The translations under genes were made by a program, and so were the position numbers. The notes below the pieces were generated by a model, which was not told the DNA's origin, did not search any database, and was given only the letters and a program-made list of their open reading frames with translations. Shown one piece after another: positions 32,901 to 45,400 of a stretch of 64,000 bases of DNA. The DNA comes from Primulina eburnea (Eukaryota > Streptophyta > Magnoliopsida > Lamiales > Gesneriaceae): the NCBI RefSeq assembly GCF_022965805.1, contig NC_133105.1:3782001-3846000 (forward strand). Direction: 5' to 3'. Each line of letters starts with the position of its first letter. Position 1 is the first letter of the stretch.

Positions 32901-35900
32901 TTCTTCAATTGGCCGAATCCAAAATGAGGTAAATTTTGGCTGATAAAATTGGGGCTCCGCCTAAAATTGAGATATAGATTAGGGTTTTGAAAGTGAGCTC
33001 TCACCCAAACTAGTAAGAAGGAAGCTTAGTTAGGGTTTAACGCAGGCGAAGATGCATATTTCAAGATCAGAAAAATAAATTATCCCACTTAAATAATAAA
33101 ATCATATATTAATGCCAACTAAAAAAACATATAATATTGCAGAAAAATAAATTATCCTAATTAAATAATAAAATCAAATATTAGTGCCCACTAAAAAACA
33201 TAGAATAGTGCATTAATTAATTTAATTATAATAAAAGAAATCTCATTGAAACTGAAATACCATTTATATCAAGTTGAAGTATACTTTAAACGAAATCATC
33301 TGTTAAATTTGATGCTTTAAATCGTATTTATATATTCCTCGAACAAGTTTTCTTGACATTGATTATTAAAAATTAAAAACATCATTCATTATGTATAAGC
33401 ATAATACAATAAATTACACACAAAACAATTAAATTTTTTGGGAAAAAATATTGCAAATATGATACACTATATTGATATTTGTTGAATTAGATAAATCAAA
33501 AATTTTGTGTATAATTTATTTTATTTTATTTTATTTATATATAATATTTGATTAATTTACTTTTTAATAATTAGTGTGCAAAAAGCAAGTTCTAAAAATG
33601 AATTCTAATGTGAACATCTGTCGAGGGGAGGGCCCATCACAATATAGGCCTCCCATTAAGCAAAATTTTGGGATCGAAAGTTCGTTATATTTCTATTGGT
33701 TAGATTAATTATAACTGAATTAGTTATTAATGAATAGTGAATTTTATACTAATCTTATAAAAATCATTTATCAATTCAAAAGGTTAGTTGCATCGTACTT
33801 CGGAGAAAATCAAGAAAAACAAGTATCAAATGAACCTAGATCAAATGGTTGGATATTTCCTTGATCTGCGCCTAGACACACAAATGTTACTACCCTTGTA
33901 ATCGCATTGTCCCTGCGTCGAGTTTTTCTTTACATCGGAAGTAGAGGCAGCATAGGTGACCAAGAATTGGGATGAATCATGTAGAACAGTTTTAGATTTG
34001 GTTAGTCTATCGACTAATATTTTTCAATTTTTTTATGACGATGGAACATGAGAACAATTACCTCGAGTCCTTGATTTGAAATATAAAACATAATGTTACA
34101 GTACTTAGGATTAAAGATAGTGTGCAGCAGTCCTAAAATCATAAATGTATTTTATTTTTTGATAGTATATGAAAGATATGAGTATTTCTCTCTCCACTCT
34201 TATCTCAAGTTCTAATTATATTTTAATTTCTAAATTTTGTCTTTAAAATTAATTATTTTAACTGGTGTTTCCTCACACGTGAGGTCTGTATGCATATGAA
34301 AGGCTTTTATTTTTTAAAAAAAATTGTTTCATGTTTTTGAAAAAAAATTGTAAAGTTTATGAAAGATGAAAGTTATAAATGAGTTACAAATTTATTAAAA
34401 TATATTTGTGAGTTATTTTTTTTATCAAATAAAAAATATTTAATTTTGTAATCTGAACAAAACATTGTTACTTAAAATCTCTCAATTTTAATAAGATTAA
34501 GTAGATGAACGTTTGGTTAGTGGTCAGGAATTCAATTTTCCATGTGAACATCTTATCGGACAAGTTGTCACATAAGATTTGCCTAATACAAATTATATTA
34601 CTAGTGTAATTTACAGGATATTGCAAAGTAATGCGTACGTTGTAAGTTCTCACGTCATAAAAAATATAATTAAATTATTTTATATCCAATGCACATGTCT
34701 TATTGATTAGATTACTATATTTAAAAAGTACTCAAAATCATAGAAATTTGGTGATTATATTTATCTTCTGCCCATCCATTTTTCTTGACTTGGTCACCCT
34801 TTTGCTAGGAAAAAAAGAGTGAGCCTCAAAACAAGGAGAAGGAAATTAAGAGGTTTTTTTAGCGGAATGGATCAAAGAACACCACCCAAAATTCAAAATA
34901 AGCAAACATATGATACAAAAATTACACTTTTTCTTCTTTTTTGCAAAAACTTGTGTGAGACAGTCTCGCGAGTCGTAGTTTGTGAGACAGATATCTTATT
35001 TGGATCATCCTACGAAAAAATATTACTTTTTATGCTAAGAGTATTACTTTTTATTGTGAATACCGGTAGAGTTGACCCGTCTCACAGATTTAAAGATTCG
35101 TGAGACCATCTCACAAGATATATATGTGGCTCCGCCACTTCCATCAGGGCAACCTGCAACCTAAACGGTTTGATCCTTATTTACTAATAAGAGTATAATA
35201 GATTAATCTAGACTTGATTTTAGTGAGTCGGCCCCAAGGGATAGTCTTCGGATATCTTGATAACATAGTAACTCAACCCATAATTTTTGAGGTGCATCCA
35301 GTCGACCTAACAAACCCAACCTAAATTGACAGTCATATCATAAAGTAGATAATTAAATGGTTGATTTTAAAATTTCAAACTGAATATGTTACTACACTAG
35401 AATAAACAAACAGAAACTTTTTGATGAATCGAATAGGTGATTTGAAGTATATAAAACATACGGTAGCTAGTCACTGAGGAAGCATCTTTGCTAGCATTCG
35501 ATTTCAGATGGCGTTTTTTTGTGCCCGAGCTTTTTGTGCCTGGTGTCATGTTCAACATATCTAGTTCATTCAACTTTCAGTGTTCTGTTTTGTCAAGTGG
35601 GAATGTGTATAAAGGTTGAATTCCGAAGCTTTTGGCAACTGGTGTATCATGCATTAAGACCTGATGCTTATAGAGACCATCTTCCAGAATTTGAGATTGC
35701 TGAATGCTCCTCTACATTAGGACTATTTCATGAATAAACCGTTACAATCTCCCAGGCCTCCAAGAAATGTTGAAGTAGTATTGTCCTCCAAGAACACAAC
35801 CGAGAATGAGCGAAGTTCAGAGTGTGGAGACATCAATTGTCACGGACTGCGACTTTAGTATCCATAAAGACCATGAATCTTATTTGAAATTCTGCAGGAA

Positions 35901-36862
35901 ATTCTGTCAGCTGTAAAGAGATGCAGGTAATAATGATATCATAGGAAAAAAGAGCTTCTTCCTCGGTAGGTAAACAATTCCCTTTTGTCATCAGCCTTTC
36001 TGCACCCAAGTATGTATTCACCCTCTTGATTTGGGAAATGAATTATCTTCTGTGCAAGTTTCAGTATTTTCTTGTGTATTCTAAATCCTTAATTCATCAG
36101 TTCCGTCGCCAGAGCTATACAGTTCCATATTTGAAGACTACCTGACTTATTGTACTACATTTTCAAATCACTTCCTTCCTCTTAACCAACAACCAACCAA
36201 ATAGTACGAGAATAACCGTGTTGAATATGTTTCAACTATCAATAAGTTGACTCGTGAATAAAACCGTGGAGCCATTATTCAGCTCTATATATGTGACGTG
36301 ACAAAGGAGGAAAAAGAACGCGCACGCACACTAAACCAGTAGGATTTCAAAGGCTTGCATGCGTCACCGTTGGTCCTAAATCCTAATTACGTACAACCTA
36401 GTGTATATTATTGTGTTCAAGGTTTGTGGTCCACTCAACATGGATAAAAGAAAGGCGCAGATGCAACAGCCTCGTACCCGCCTATTTCTTTGACCCAATC
36501 CGGGTAACTCCTACAACTTCCACATTCAGGGGTGGGGGCCTACCTTTTTCAAATTCGAGTCATCTTCAAATTGTAGAAAAAGAATTTCAAGGGCGTTGAT
36601 CATGCTTAACCAGTTAACCTATTAGTACCGTGTACCAAATATGAATTTTTCCTTAAAAGGACTAAACAAACAAGTGATGATAAACTAAATGGTAGTAAAA
36701 GAAGACTTTTTTAATGAAACTAGGAGCCTTTTATAAGTCCATTGCAAATGGTGGTACAGTTCTGTCAAGCTCATTCATCATTCTATTATGGTGTATAAAT
36801 ATCTCCAATTCTCAAGGCCCCACCAAAACCCCTAAATCTCCAGTGTCATTATTAATGATTAC
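32901..36862. other. Intergenic region between the PPR and TCP genes
   Basis: AT-rich, with one MITE (copy D) and a TTTTA-type low-complexity run near 33510-33540. A stretch at 35500-36020 has somewhat higher GC and broken open segments on the plus strand (for example LPEFEIAECSSTLGLFHE to 35737). I could not assign it; it may be a decayed exon or a non-coding transcript. Confidence 0.4.
34942..35120 (+). mobile_element. Mutator-type MITE, copy D
   Basis: A full-length-looking copy beginning TGCAAAAACTTGTGTGAGA with the inverted copy of the core near 35097-35115. The right end is eroded and no 9-bp duplication could be found. Confidence 0.7.
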
Positions 36863-37513
36863 TTATTGGTTGCTGCCACTAGTTTCTTGACCCTCCACCT
36901 CCTCGTCCGCCGACGCCGGCTGCAGCAGCAACGCCGTGAAGGGCATGTGTCGATATCCATTAGGGGAGAACTCCAAAGTCATCGTTGGAGCTGGCTGGCA
37001 GAGGTCCAGCCTGCAGCTCGGCTGCGGCGGAGGCACGGAGAAGATGCCATTTCCCGCTGCGACGGCCACGGGATGAGCAACCGTGGCCAGCGGCGGATAA
37101 GAAAAGACTGTGGATCGTGAAGGAGGTAGTGTACCGGAAGTGGAGGAAACAGACTCCGCCGGGACGGTCCCCGTACCTGTGGCGGCGATGATAGAAGGCT
37201 CAGCTTGACGTAGCAGCCACTCGATCGTCTCGCCGTCGGAGCGGTGACCGAGCTCCCGTGTCAGCTGGAAGACTCTGGCGGCGCAGAGAGCCGGCATTCT
37301 GACACGCCTACCACGGCCGTTAACCTTAGTGTGCCGATCTTTGCTTGAAGAAGATCCGGGAGAAACCCTTTTAGAGACCACACCAATCTTTGACTTGGAA
37401 TCCATGGCGGAAGCGGTGGACGGAGGAGGGAGGAGGTGCACGGCGGTGGTTGGCAGGGACGGAGTGGAGTCGGAGGGGGAGATTTGGCGTAGGACCACAT
37501 GTGACGAAGCCAT
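36863..37513 (-). CDS. Class I (PCF-type) TCP transcription factor
   Basis: TCP proteins bind GC-rich GGNCCCAC-type sites and control cell proliferation and organ growth. The 216-aa intronless gene has the TCP domain at residues 58-118: [17 protein letters not shown] basic region, then [29 protein letters not shown] (helix-loop-helix). The short basic region and [16 protein letters not shown] fit class I. The N-terminus is Ser/Pro-rich and the C-terminus is low-complexity and ends in an acidic tail. An upstream in-frame ATG at 37574-37576 exists, but MASSHVV at 37511-37513 has the better context (GCCATT on the plus strand, ATGGC on the gene strand). It is short for the class, nearest in size to TCP11-like members. 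The exact orthologue is not resolved. Confidence 0.92.
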   Translation of the reverse strand: MASSHVVLRQISPSDSTPSLPTTAVHLLPPPSTASAMDSKSKIGVVSKRVSPGSSSSKDRHTKVNGRGRRVRMPALCAARVFQLTRELGHRSDGETIEWLLRQAEPSIIAATGTGTVPAESVSSTSGTLPPSRSTVFSYPPLATVAHPVAVAAGNGIFSVPPPQPSCRLDLCQPAPTMTLEFSPNGYRHMPFTALLLQPASADEEVEGQETSGSNQ

Positions 37514-38402
37514 TGACTGCTGCTGGACTCGTGTGTGGGTAGGGTTTATTCGGTACTTCTGAGAATGGGCCCACATTGCGAAAGGTGAAGGGTACTTTAG
37601 TCAATGTCGCGTTGGGGATGGTGATTGGCCCCTGGATAGCGTGCTCTGCTGTTACAGTGATGGGCCACCGAAGATCTTCGTTTACATCGGATTGTGGGGC
37701 CCGACATATGAATTCTCTAATTATTTAGAAAATTAAAAAGATCATGAAAAATGAAGTAGAGCTTGTTTTCCTCCCCTAGAAAAACAAAGTGCTGGTACAT
37801 GTAATACATCGAAATAATGTATGTACTCTTTGGACTCACATTTCCAGAATCAAATCCATGATCTTGACGTTGAGCCGATTGTCGACACGACGAGAGTCAA
37901 TTGTGACTAATTCATCATCCAACTTTAAAATAACTGGAGAAAAAAAAAACTTGTTTACATTTTGAAGACACGTTTGAAGGAACACAAGTGGGAATGTGAG
38001 GTTATAAACTGGTGCATATGTGGCTAGTCTTTCGAAATTGGGCTTCTTTTCCCAGGGAAATTTAAGAAGCGTATGCAAGCAAGAAGAGCAAGTATTATCT
38101 TAAGCCCATCTCTGTTGGACTTTCTTCGTAAGTACTTTTCCTTCTAAACAAACTATATAAACAAATTACACAAATTCAGATTAGTGTGGAAGTAGAATCG
38201 GAATCATACAGTCATCTTTAGTTCTAAGGTTGGAGAAATCCTAGAACTTTAAATTCACGTAACTCAAATTATTTGATTTTTGTAAGTTTCTTTTAAGATG
38301 CAATAATTATTTTGGTTAAAAACGGTTCGAACAGTATACACAACCAAAATATGTTAGATTCAATTCCATTAGAATTGTTGCCTCATACGTCCTATTTAAT
38401 GG

Positions 38403-39254
38403 TGTTAAGATTAGAACTTGAACTTTAACTCTATCTTAAAAGCTAGCTCAAGGTGGGAGGATTGTCCAAGTCCATATATGCAACTCTCAGGTATTTTATT
38501 CAACCGATGTGGGACAATTAACACACCTTACTCACGCTCAAGAATGAATATTTGGAGCGTGTTACAAATGATCTAATTATGGGTAGAACATGTGGCCCGA
38601 CTATGGACAGTTTGACATATAACGGTAAAACATGAGCTCTGATACCATGTTAAGATGGAGACTTTGAACTACCTCAAACCCAAAAGCTGGCTTAATGGGA
38701 AAGGTTTGTAAGTACATATATGCAACTCTCAGAGAATTTATCTAACCGATGAGGAACAATTAACACACCCTCCTCACATCTAGAAATGAACATATGGAGC
38801 ATGAAGTTTACAAATGACTCAATTATGGGCAGAACGGGTGTCCCAAATATGGACAATTCAACACATATAACGGTAGAACCTGAGCTCTGATAACATGTTA
38901 AGATTGAGATTTAGAACTAATTCAACCCCAAAAGCTAGCTCAATGGGAGATATTTGTTCAAGTCCATATACGCGCAACTCTCAGTGAATTTATCTAACCG
39001 ATACGAGACAACTAACGCACTCCCTTCACGCCCAGGAATGAACATCTGGAGCGTTGCAAATGACCAAATTATGGTCAGAAAGGTTGCCCAACTATGGATA
39101 GTCAAACATACAACGGAACCTGAGCTTTGATACTATGTTAAAATTGGAACTTTGACCTAACTCAACCTTAAAAGCAAGCTCAAATGAGGATATTGTCCAA
39201 GTTCATATATGTAACTCTCAAATATTTTATCCAACCGATATAAAACAACTAACC
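38403..39254 (-). mobile_element. Tandem TRIM array: four LTR-like units alternating with three interiors
   Basis: Four copies of an about 120-bp LTR-like block begin TGTTAARAT at 38403, about 38649, about 38898 and 39136 (periods 238-249). Between them lie about 125-bp interiors ending in the reverse complement of the primer-binding site (GCTCTGATACCATG). No coding capacity. The LTR matches the TRIM piece at 8543-8662 in opposite orientation. The LTR-interior-LTR-interior pattern is what unequal recombination between LTRs would give. No flanking duplication was found. Confidence 0.75.
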
Positions 39255-39909
39255 GTAGGAAATAACTTCATATGTTGATTACTCTATGTTGGCAAGAAAA
39301 AAAATTAAATTTAGTTCAATTAAATTCGACCAAAGCCCAACACGAATTTTAGCCCACAAAATTGCATGAGAAAAAACCCAATAATTTTTCCGAATTATTT
39401 TGAATGGTCAGAAGTGGGAAAACATATCGGAAAAATGTCGTGGTTGGAGATCGTAAATGTCTAAATGAAAAGTGGGGATTGGAGGAAAAAGTCTCACCGA
39501 ACAAAAGAGGAAAACATAGGCATAAAGAAAAAACTCAACAACACAAATTTCCCAAAACTCTTCATAAATTTCAGTTTTCATATTTACACATTCTGAGAAA
39601 TGTTATTAGATTTTTCAGTCTTCCACAACGTCTCCATTTTAGTTTCTTCCAGAAATTTTTAATGTATTTTTATATTTGTGTAAATTCATCCTGCTTATTT
39701 ATTTTATTTTTTTTAAAAATGAAGTAAACATTCATTAAAGGTTATAAAAAGAGTTAAAATATAAGTATATTAGACACCCCCAAGAGATAACAAAATAAGA
39801 ATAAGAACGATATCATTATCCCGGGAGATAATAAATAATGACAGAAGTTTATATCAACAATTTCGGTGTCATTTCTTTGTCGTTTTGGCGTTACATGTTA
39901 TTAGAAGAT

Positions 39910-39993
39910 GACAAAAACTTGTAAGAGACGGATCTCTTATTTGGATCATCTCACAGATAATGATTGTGAGATCTTCTCAAAAAAGACATACTC
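39910..39993 (+). mobile_element. Internally deleted Mutator-type MITE, copy E
   Basis: Only 84 bp, keeping both ends (GACAAAAACTTG...CATACTC) and lacking the middle. It is flanked by a perfect 9-bp duplication TTAGAAGAT (39901-39909 and 39994-40002). Confidence 0.8.
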
Positions 39994-40642
39994 TTAGAAG
40001 ATTAGAACCAACAATCAAAATTTGTATTCATTTTAGTTTGAATGATTAAAAGTTAGATGGTTCGTATTTTTTACTCAAATTGATATTTTTAATATCTGAC
40101 TCACTCACATTTTAGAGAAAATTATGTAAACGTCGTTATTCATATGTGAATTCAACGCGTCTTTATGTATTCACACTAATCATATATATCATATCAATGA
40201 TTCACTAATAATGTATATATTATCACCTTATGTTTATGGCTATGGTTTGTGGTCCACTTAACATTAAGATTTTATGTGTAAAACGAGATCCGAAATTTGA
40301 GATACAAAGCTATCGATTTCATATCAACTCAAAAAACCCTTATTTTTATATTAATGGACCCACTCATTTATTGTAATTTGATCCGTAAGTGTACTATGAT
40401 ATAAAAGAATTGGACTTATCGAAACCACAGGAGCCCATGAATAGTTCGAGTCTGTAACATAATAATTGCAAAAGCAATATTGCAATAAATGAATTTTGAC
40501 TATTTTTATTGGAAAATGGTTAGGCCAACAATTCCTTTTTCACATACTAGAAGGGACTACTTATCATAAAACCGTGGATAGGAGAAAAGATGTATCGGTG
40601 CATGCAAGTATTTGGAAACTATATATTGACTCATATTAAACC

Positions 40643-41201
40643 AAGGTTCAAAAAAGCGAGAAGCGTCCCGAAACGTGGATGTCGAGCTCCAAACTTTTCA
40701 AGTTTAAGCGAGATTAACACGGGCTTAAACGTGAAAAAACGTTTTTTAACTTTAGTGTAATTGTAATTATCTCAAACCAATAAATAGATAGAATAATACA
40801 TAAATATGATAAATTTAAGTCTGATACATTAATTATCATATTTATAAAAACATAAAATCTTAAAATTATAATCTGTATTTGTTTTTGTAACTGGTCTACA
40901 TTAAAAATTGCTAATTATTTATCAAATCATTGTCAGACATGCTTAATCATAATTAAAATTAAAAAATAAATATCTAAATTATAAACATAATTTATTATTT
41001 TAAAATAAAAAAAAGCATACCTTCAAAATAAAAATAAATAAAAAATAAACAAATGCGATTAATTGTGCTTAAGCATGCTTAATTAAACGTCTTAATTACG
41101 CTTAATTCGACCAAACTACAGTTTGACCGTTTTTTTCCGCTTTTCTCCGAAACAGGGCGTTTTTGTCGAGCTTCAAGCTTAAACGTGTTTTTTAGAACAC
41201 T
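40643..41201. mobile_element. Possible non-autonomous inverted-terminal element
   Basis: The left end AAGGTTCAAAAAAGCG resembles the inverted right end (AGTGTTCTAAAAAACACG), and GCTTAAACGTG-like motifs occur near both ends. The interior of about 560 bp is AT-rich and non-coding. I found no clear target duplication, so class and exact limits are uncertain (hAT-like is one option). Confidence 0.4.
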
Positions 41202-41281
41202 GTTAATTCAACAACCAATTAATGAAGATAATAATTTTAAAAAAGCACATCAATAAAAAATAAACCCTATATATCATCTAT

Positions 41282-41462
41282 GGCAAAAACTTGTGTGAGA
41301 CGGTCTCACGAGTCTTATTTTGTGAGAGGATCTCTTATTTGAGTCATCCATGAAAAAGTATTACTTTTTATACTAAGAGTATTACTTTTTATTGTGAATA
41401 TCGGTAGAGTTGACCATCTCACACATAAAGATTCATGAGACCGTCTTCCAAAAGACCTACTC
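41282..41462 (+). mobile_element. Mutator-type MITE, copy F
   Basis: 181 bp, beginning GGCAAAAACTTGTGTGAGAC and ending CCTACTC. Perfect 9-bp flanking duplication ATCATCTAT (41273-41281 and 41463-41471). Confidence 0.88.
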
Positions 41463-42232
41463 ATCATCTATTTATCTTAAGCTATACATATAAGATCAAT
41501 ATATATAGTTTCCATATCTATATTTAATATATCTCAAGTTTAGGATACAAACTAAGTAGGATCTATGAGACCTGTCTATCATGGTTAACTCCACTTTACT
41601 CATAAATTGAGAGACAGACGTTTAAACCTAGGTAACAACGAGAAAACCCCACCTCGTGTAGTAAACGTGGGACGTCGTCGAGACTACAACTCACCTAGCT
41701 AGCTAGGTCATGTCACTTAGACAAGATATACATGAATTTATTTACTCACTACATTTTCTTGTGATAGTATATAGTACGCACTTCTTCTTCAGGGGAAAAA
41801 CTTAGTCCAGTCTCCCAACTCCTGTTTGCAAGATTTGTACTCGATCGATGCAACAACTGACATTAAATACATTATACCATGCGCTGTTACTAAAGGGTTT
41901 TTTCTTTTTTACCATTAAAAGGTAGGCCACTATTTTCCCCCTATCATCGTTAGTTCACTCTCAATTATATATAGTTCATCGATTGCGATGGCTAACTCGT
42001 ACCTGTCTAAGATTTCCTATTACTATTCAAGAAACCATTATACCAAGAAACCCAAATATATTGATCAACTGGTGAAGTCGACCGCCTGATCAATTTTGAG
42101 TTCGTGTTGCTTGAAACAAAAAACCCTTTTCCTACATAAATATATATATATATTATCTTACTTTAACCTCTGAGGCTCTAGCAAACACTTGTAAATAATA
42201 CAAGATTATTTTAGTGATTAAAGATTTATTTC

Positions 42233-42403
42233 ATGGAAGTGAGTCATGAAGAGGGTGCGGAGTATTCAGGGAGTTGCGCGAGTTGCAGATCATCTTTCGC
42301 GGAGAAATGCGGCCGATTCGCGAAGAAGCAGAGGGCTAAATTCTATATTTTCCGACGTTGCATAGCGATGCTTGTCTGTTGGCATGAGAGGAATGAGCAT
42401 TGA
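42233..42403 (+). CDS. DVL/ROTUNDIFOLIA4-like (RTFL) micropeptide
   Basis: DVL/RTFL peptides are small plant membrane-associated regulators of cell proliferation along organ axes; overexpression alters leaf and fruit shape (family knowledge). This 56-codon frame carries the family's C-terminal signature: [20 protein letters not shown] at residues 33-52, with the invariant-type RAKFY, RRC and CW. The N-terminus ([15 protein letters not shown]) is variable and mildly acidic, as usual. Intronless. A TATATATATA run at 42141-42150 lies about 85 bp upstream and may be the TATA element. The G+C content is higher than in the surrounding AT-rich, repeat-filled region, in keeping with selection on the frame. 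Confidence 0.9.
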   Translation: MEVSHEEGAEYSGSCASCRSSFAEKCGRFAKKQRAKFYIFRRCIAMLVCWHERNEH

Positions 42404-45400
42404 AGATTGATGAGGGGGCAGCTTTGATCTTTTTTTTTCTTTTACCGAAGATGGAGATTGTGTTCTACATGGATCGGAGTACTACGTACGTATAAGATTT
42501 CATAAATACCAACGTTCCGTAACACGCGATATGCATGTCATATTAAATTATTATTTCATGATGATTTTTGTGAACAAAATATATATTATTTTATTTGGAT
42601 ATGATATTTATAGATTAACGATTATATAAGATTAATTGTTGAGATAGTTTGAAATTTTAAATAAATTATGAATAAATTGGAGAAAATATCAAAAAATATA
42701 TATATAAAGAGACATACAAAAATACTAGTAAACTCATAGGAGCAAAATTAGTTTACAAATATTATGAAAAATAAAATTATAAAAAAGTTTGATAACACAT
42801 TGAAAATCAAAGTTAGTTAATACGAGGTGTCAAATTTAATAATAGAGTATAGATATTATGCGCAAACATTAAATTTTGGAATCTTATAAAAGCACATTTT
42901 TTAAATAAAAAAACTTACGAGGTTGGAAAATAAATTTTTAGGTTGTAGTTGGATAGTTAATCTGAAAGTCTAAATTTAAAATCCGTGATTCTAAAATTGT
43001 TAAAAAATTGTTCGGAAGAATTTCATTTTGGTGTACTTCAAATTTACTCGTTAATTATCAACTAAAAATATTTTAATTAGTAATGAAGGATATATTTCAC
43101 TCCATCTAAATCATTACATCCTACTGTAAGTTATCTTTTGAACAGATCATGGATATGAGATTATTGGATTTCAAATTCTTAAATCTGTATTAAATTATTA
43201 AGCGAAGAATTTACATATTTGGTTATAAATTTTTATATTTGGTTTAAATATTTATATCCCTTTTAATAAATCTGGAATTTTTTCGTAGTACACTAAACTA
43301 TATCTCAAGACCTAAGCTTTTAGCGAAGTTCATCGAAGTCAGTTAGGAGCTTATTCAGAGGACATGTGGTAATAATTGCTCTGGTCTGATTTACAACGTT
43401 TTTTTTTTTTTTTGCTTTCTTAAAATTTTAGATTTTTGACTTGGTCGGTAACAAGTACGCAATATATATCCATCTAAATTATAAAGGTTTAATTATTTCG
43501 TTTTAACGCGAAATTGAACTAGTTTTTCGGGAAGAGTTTTATGACAATATATCATTAAGGATGTTGGTGTTTGTCGAAACTTTTTATTGAGTCCTAATCT
43601 TACATATATGTGACTTTAACTTTAAAAAAGATTATAAAAATTATCTGTAAGTGACATATTTTGGGCATAAAAACCTTGGAAAAACTGATAAATTAAAAAA
43701 AATAAAATAGATTGCTCTTTGGGATAAAAATTTTGTACGATGAATTGGCTTTTAAGGTACGTTGAACTATGTTTTTTTACAATACATTAATCAAAGAAGA
43801 TAATTTTGTTGTCATTCTTCCAATAATAAGTTAGAAAACATAGCAGGTAACGTACATAAAAGGTATCAAAGTACTGTTTGAAACAAAGTAATCATATGTA
43901 CTTCGAAACAAGATATTGATTATTATATAAAAAAAATGTTTTAACAAAATCAACGCAGTGTTTGATTTGATTTTATGAAATTATTTTCCCATTTCTCAAG
44001 TAAAACCAAATGTGATTATGAAGTTTCAATTTTAGTCGATTATCTTTGTTTTTTTTTTCTCTCGTGATTCTAGTTTTTTTTTTCCTAACATGATGCTGAC
44101 GTGTGTAGTATCATATCAGCAGTCCCGATGAAAATGATTAAAATTGTCAAAAATCGAAATATAGACACAATTAAGACTGAAATTTCCTAACATAGATGAC
44201 CAAAATCACAAAGAAGCAAGCACATAATTTTCCGTTTAAATCATCTTTTTCACGTATCTCTCACTATTTCAAATTGTTAATAGTACAATATATTTTGTTA
44301 TGGTATTAATATCATTACATATAATTTTAAGTTTGAAAATTACATTTGCATTTTTCAAAAAAGAAAATAAAATGTGTGACATCTTTCACTCCAAATGACC
44401 AATAGACTCTTTATGAAATGAGTTGAACAAAGTAATTAAACAAGTCAACAAATTGAATAATTGAAAACTTTAATTGGGACAACGTTAATGTGGCATCTTT
44501 TTCACTTCAAATGACAAAATGGGGATCGTACGTAGTACGTACTTAGAGAAAACACATGAATTGGGTGGTGGGCGCGCAAGCCGACAGCAAGAATCCTTAG
44601 GAAAGCGCGTCAGGTGGTACGCGATTTCTTCCACAATTAACGAAGTCGTTACTGTAGGTACGTACCACCCCCGACCCACACTCGTGCGGCCCCTTCTCCT
44701 CAAGTTTTGCAGGAGGTCCTTCACGTTTAGTTTTGACTTCCCCCCGTACATAAGTGGAATTTTATGAACGCGTTTTACAAAGAAAATTTGATGGAAACAT
44801 TTAATTGAAAATCATAATTAATCCCCCAAATAATGATATCTTATGTATGCAAAAACTCGTCGAATCATGAGAAGAGAGTTGTTAAATGTTTTCTTCTTTT
44901 TACGTTCAAATCACAATATATAACTTGTTGAACGAGTCAAATATAAAACAAAACTATCATTTATTTCTTATCACGGTCTACTATACACTTCTTCCAACTC
45001 GCATCCTTGTGGTGATGTCGGCCATGTTGAATGTCTGACTGATCATCCAACTTTCTTAATGGCTTCTCCCCACATCAGGACCTAGGGAGGTCGATCGGGA
45101 CCAAAACCAAGCACGTCGTGCCACCGACTTGAATCATGACTTGCTACATGGATGTGATCAAGTCTTGCAACATGCTAGTCATCCTACCGAGGTATAAATG
45201 CCATTAAATTTGAACTTGAAAACAACTTGAAGAGTAGCCCCCATTACTTACATGGGTTCCGGTTGTAACAGGAACATATATAACTTTGATACGACTAATT
45301 TTCTCATGAAAGTATTAATTACACAGAATAAAGTTTAGGTATTTGTTATGGCACTTGCTTCCATTTATCAGTTTCCTTATGCGTGTGTGTAGACTTCTGA

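Larger units (their letters stand above)
37514..42232. other. Gene-poor, repeat-rich region
   Basis: Contains the TCP promoter side, a tandem TRIM array (38403-39254), two MITEs (copies E and F) and a larger inverted-terminal element (40643-41201). Apart from these I see no gene. Short open frames such as 39404-39727 have no recognisable content. Confidence 0.55.

Noticed and set aside
35519..35737. 72-codon plus-strand frame, possibly an exon
   Set aside because: No recognised family, no matching neighbouring exon, and stops in all frames nearby; left as an unresolved patch in the intergenic entry.
38403..39254. Reading the TRIM array as a CRISPR-like or simple satellite repeat
   Set aside because: The unit contains an LTR-like block plus a tRNA primer-binding site and matches a single element elsewhere in the window.
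44485..44767. Overlapping 82-88-codon frames on both strands
   Set aside because: The GC-richer patch makes both strands open; neither frame resembles a protein family, and no splice or promoter support was seen.
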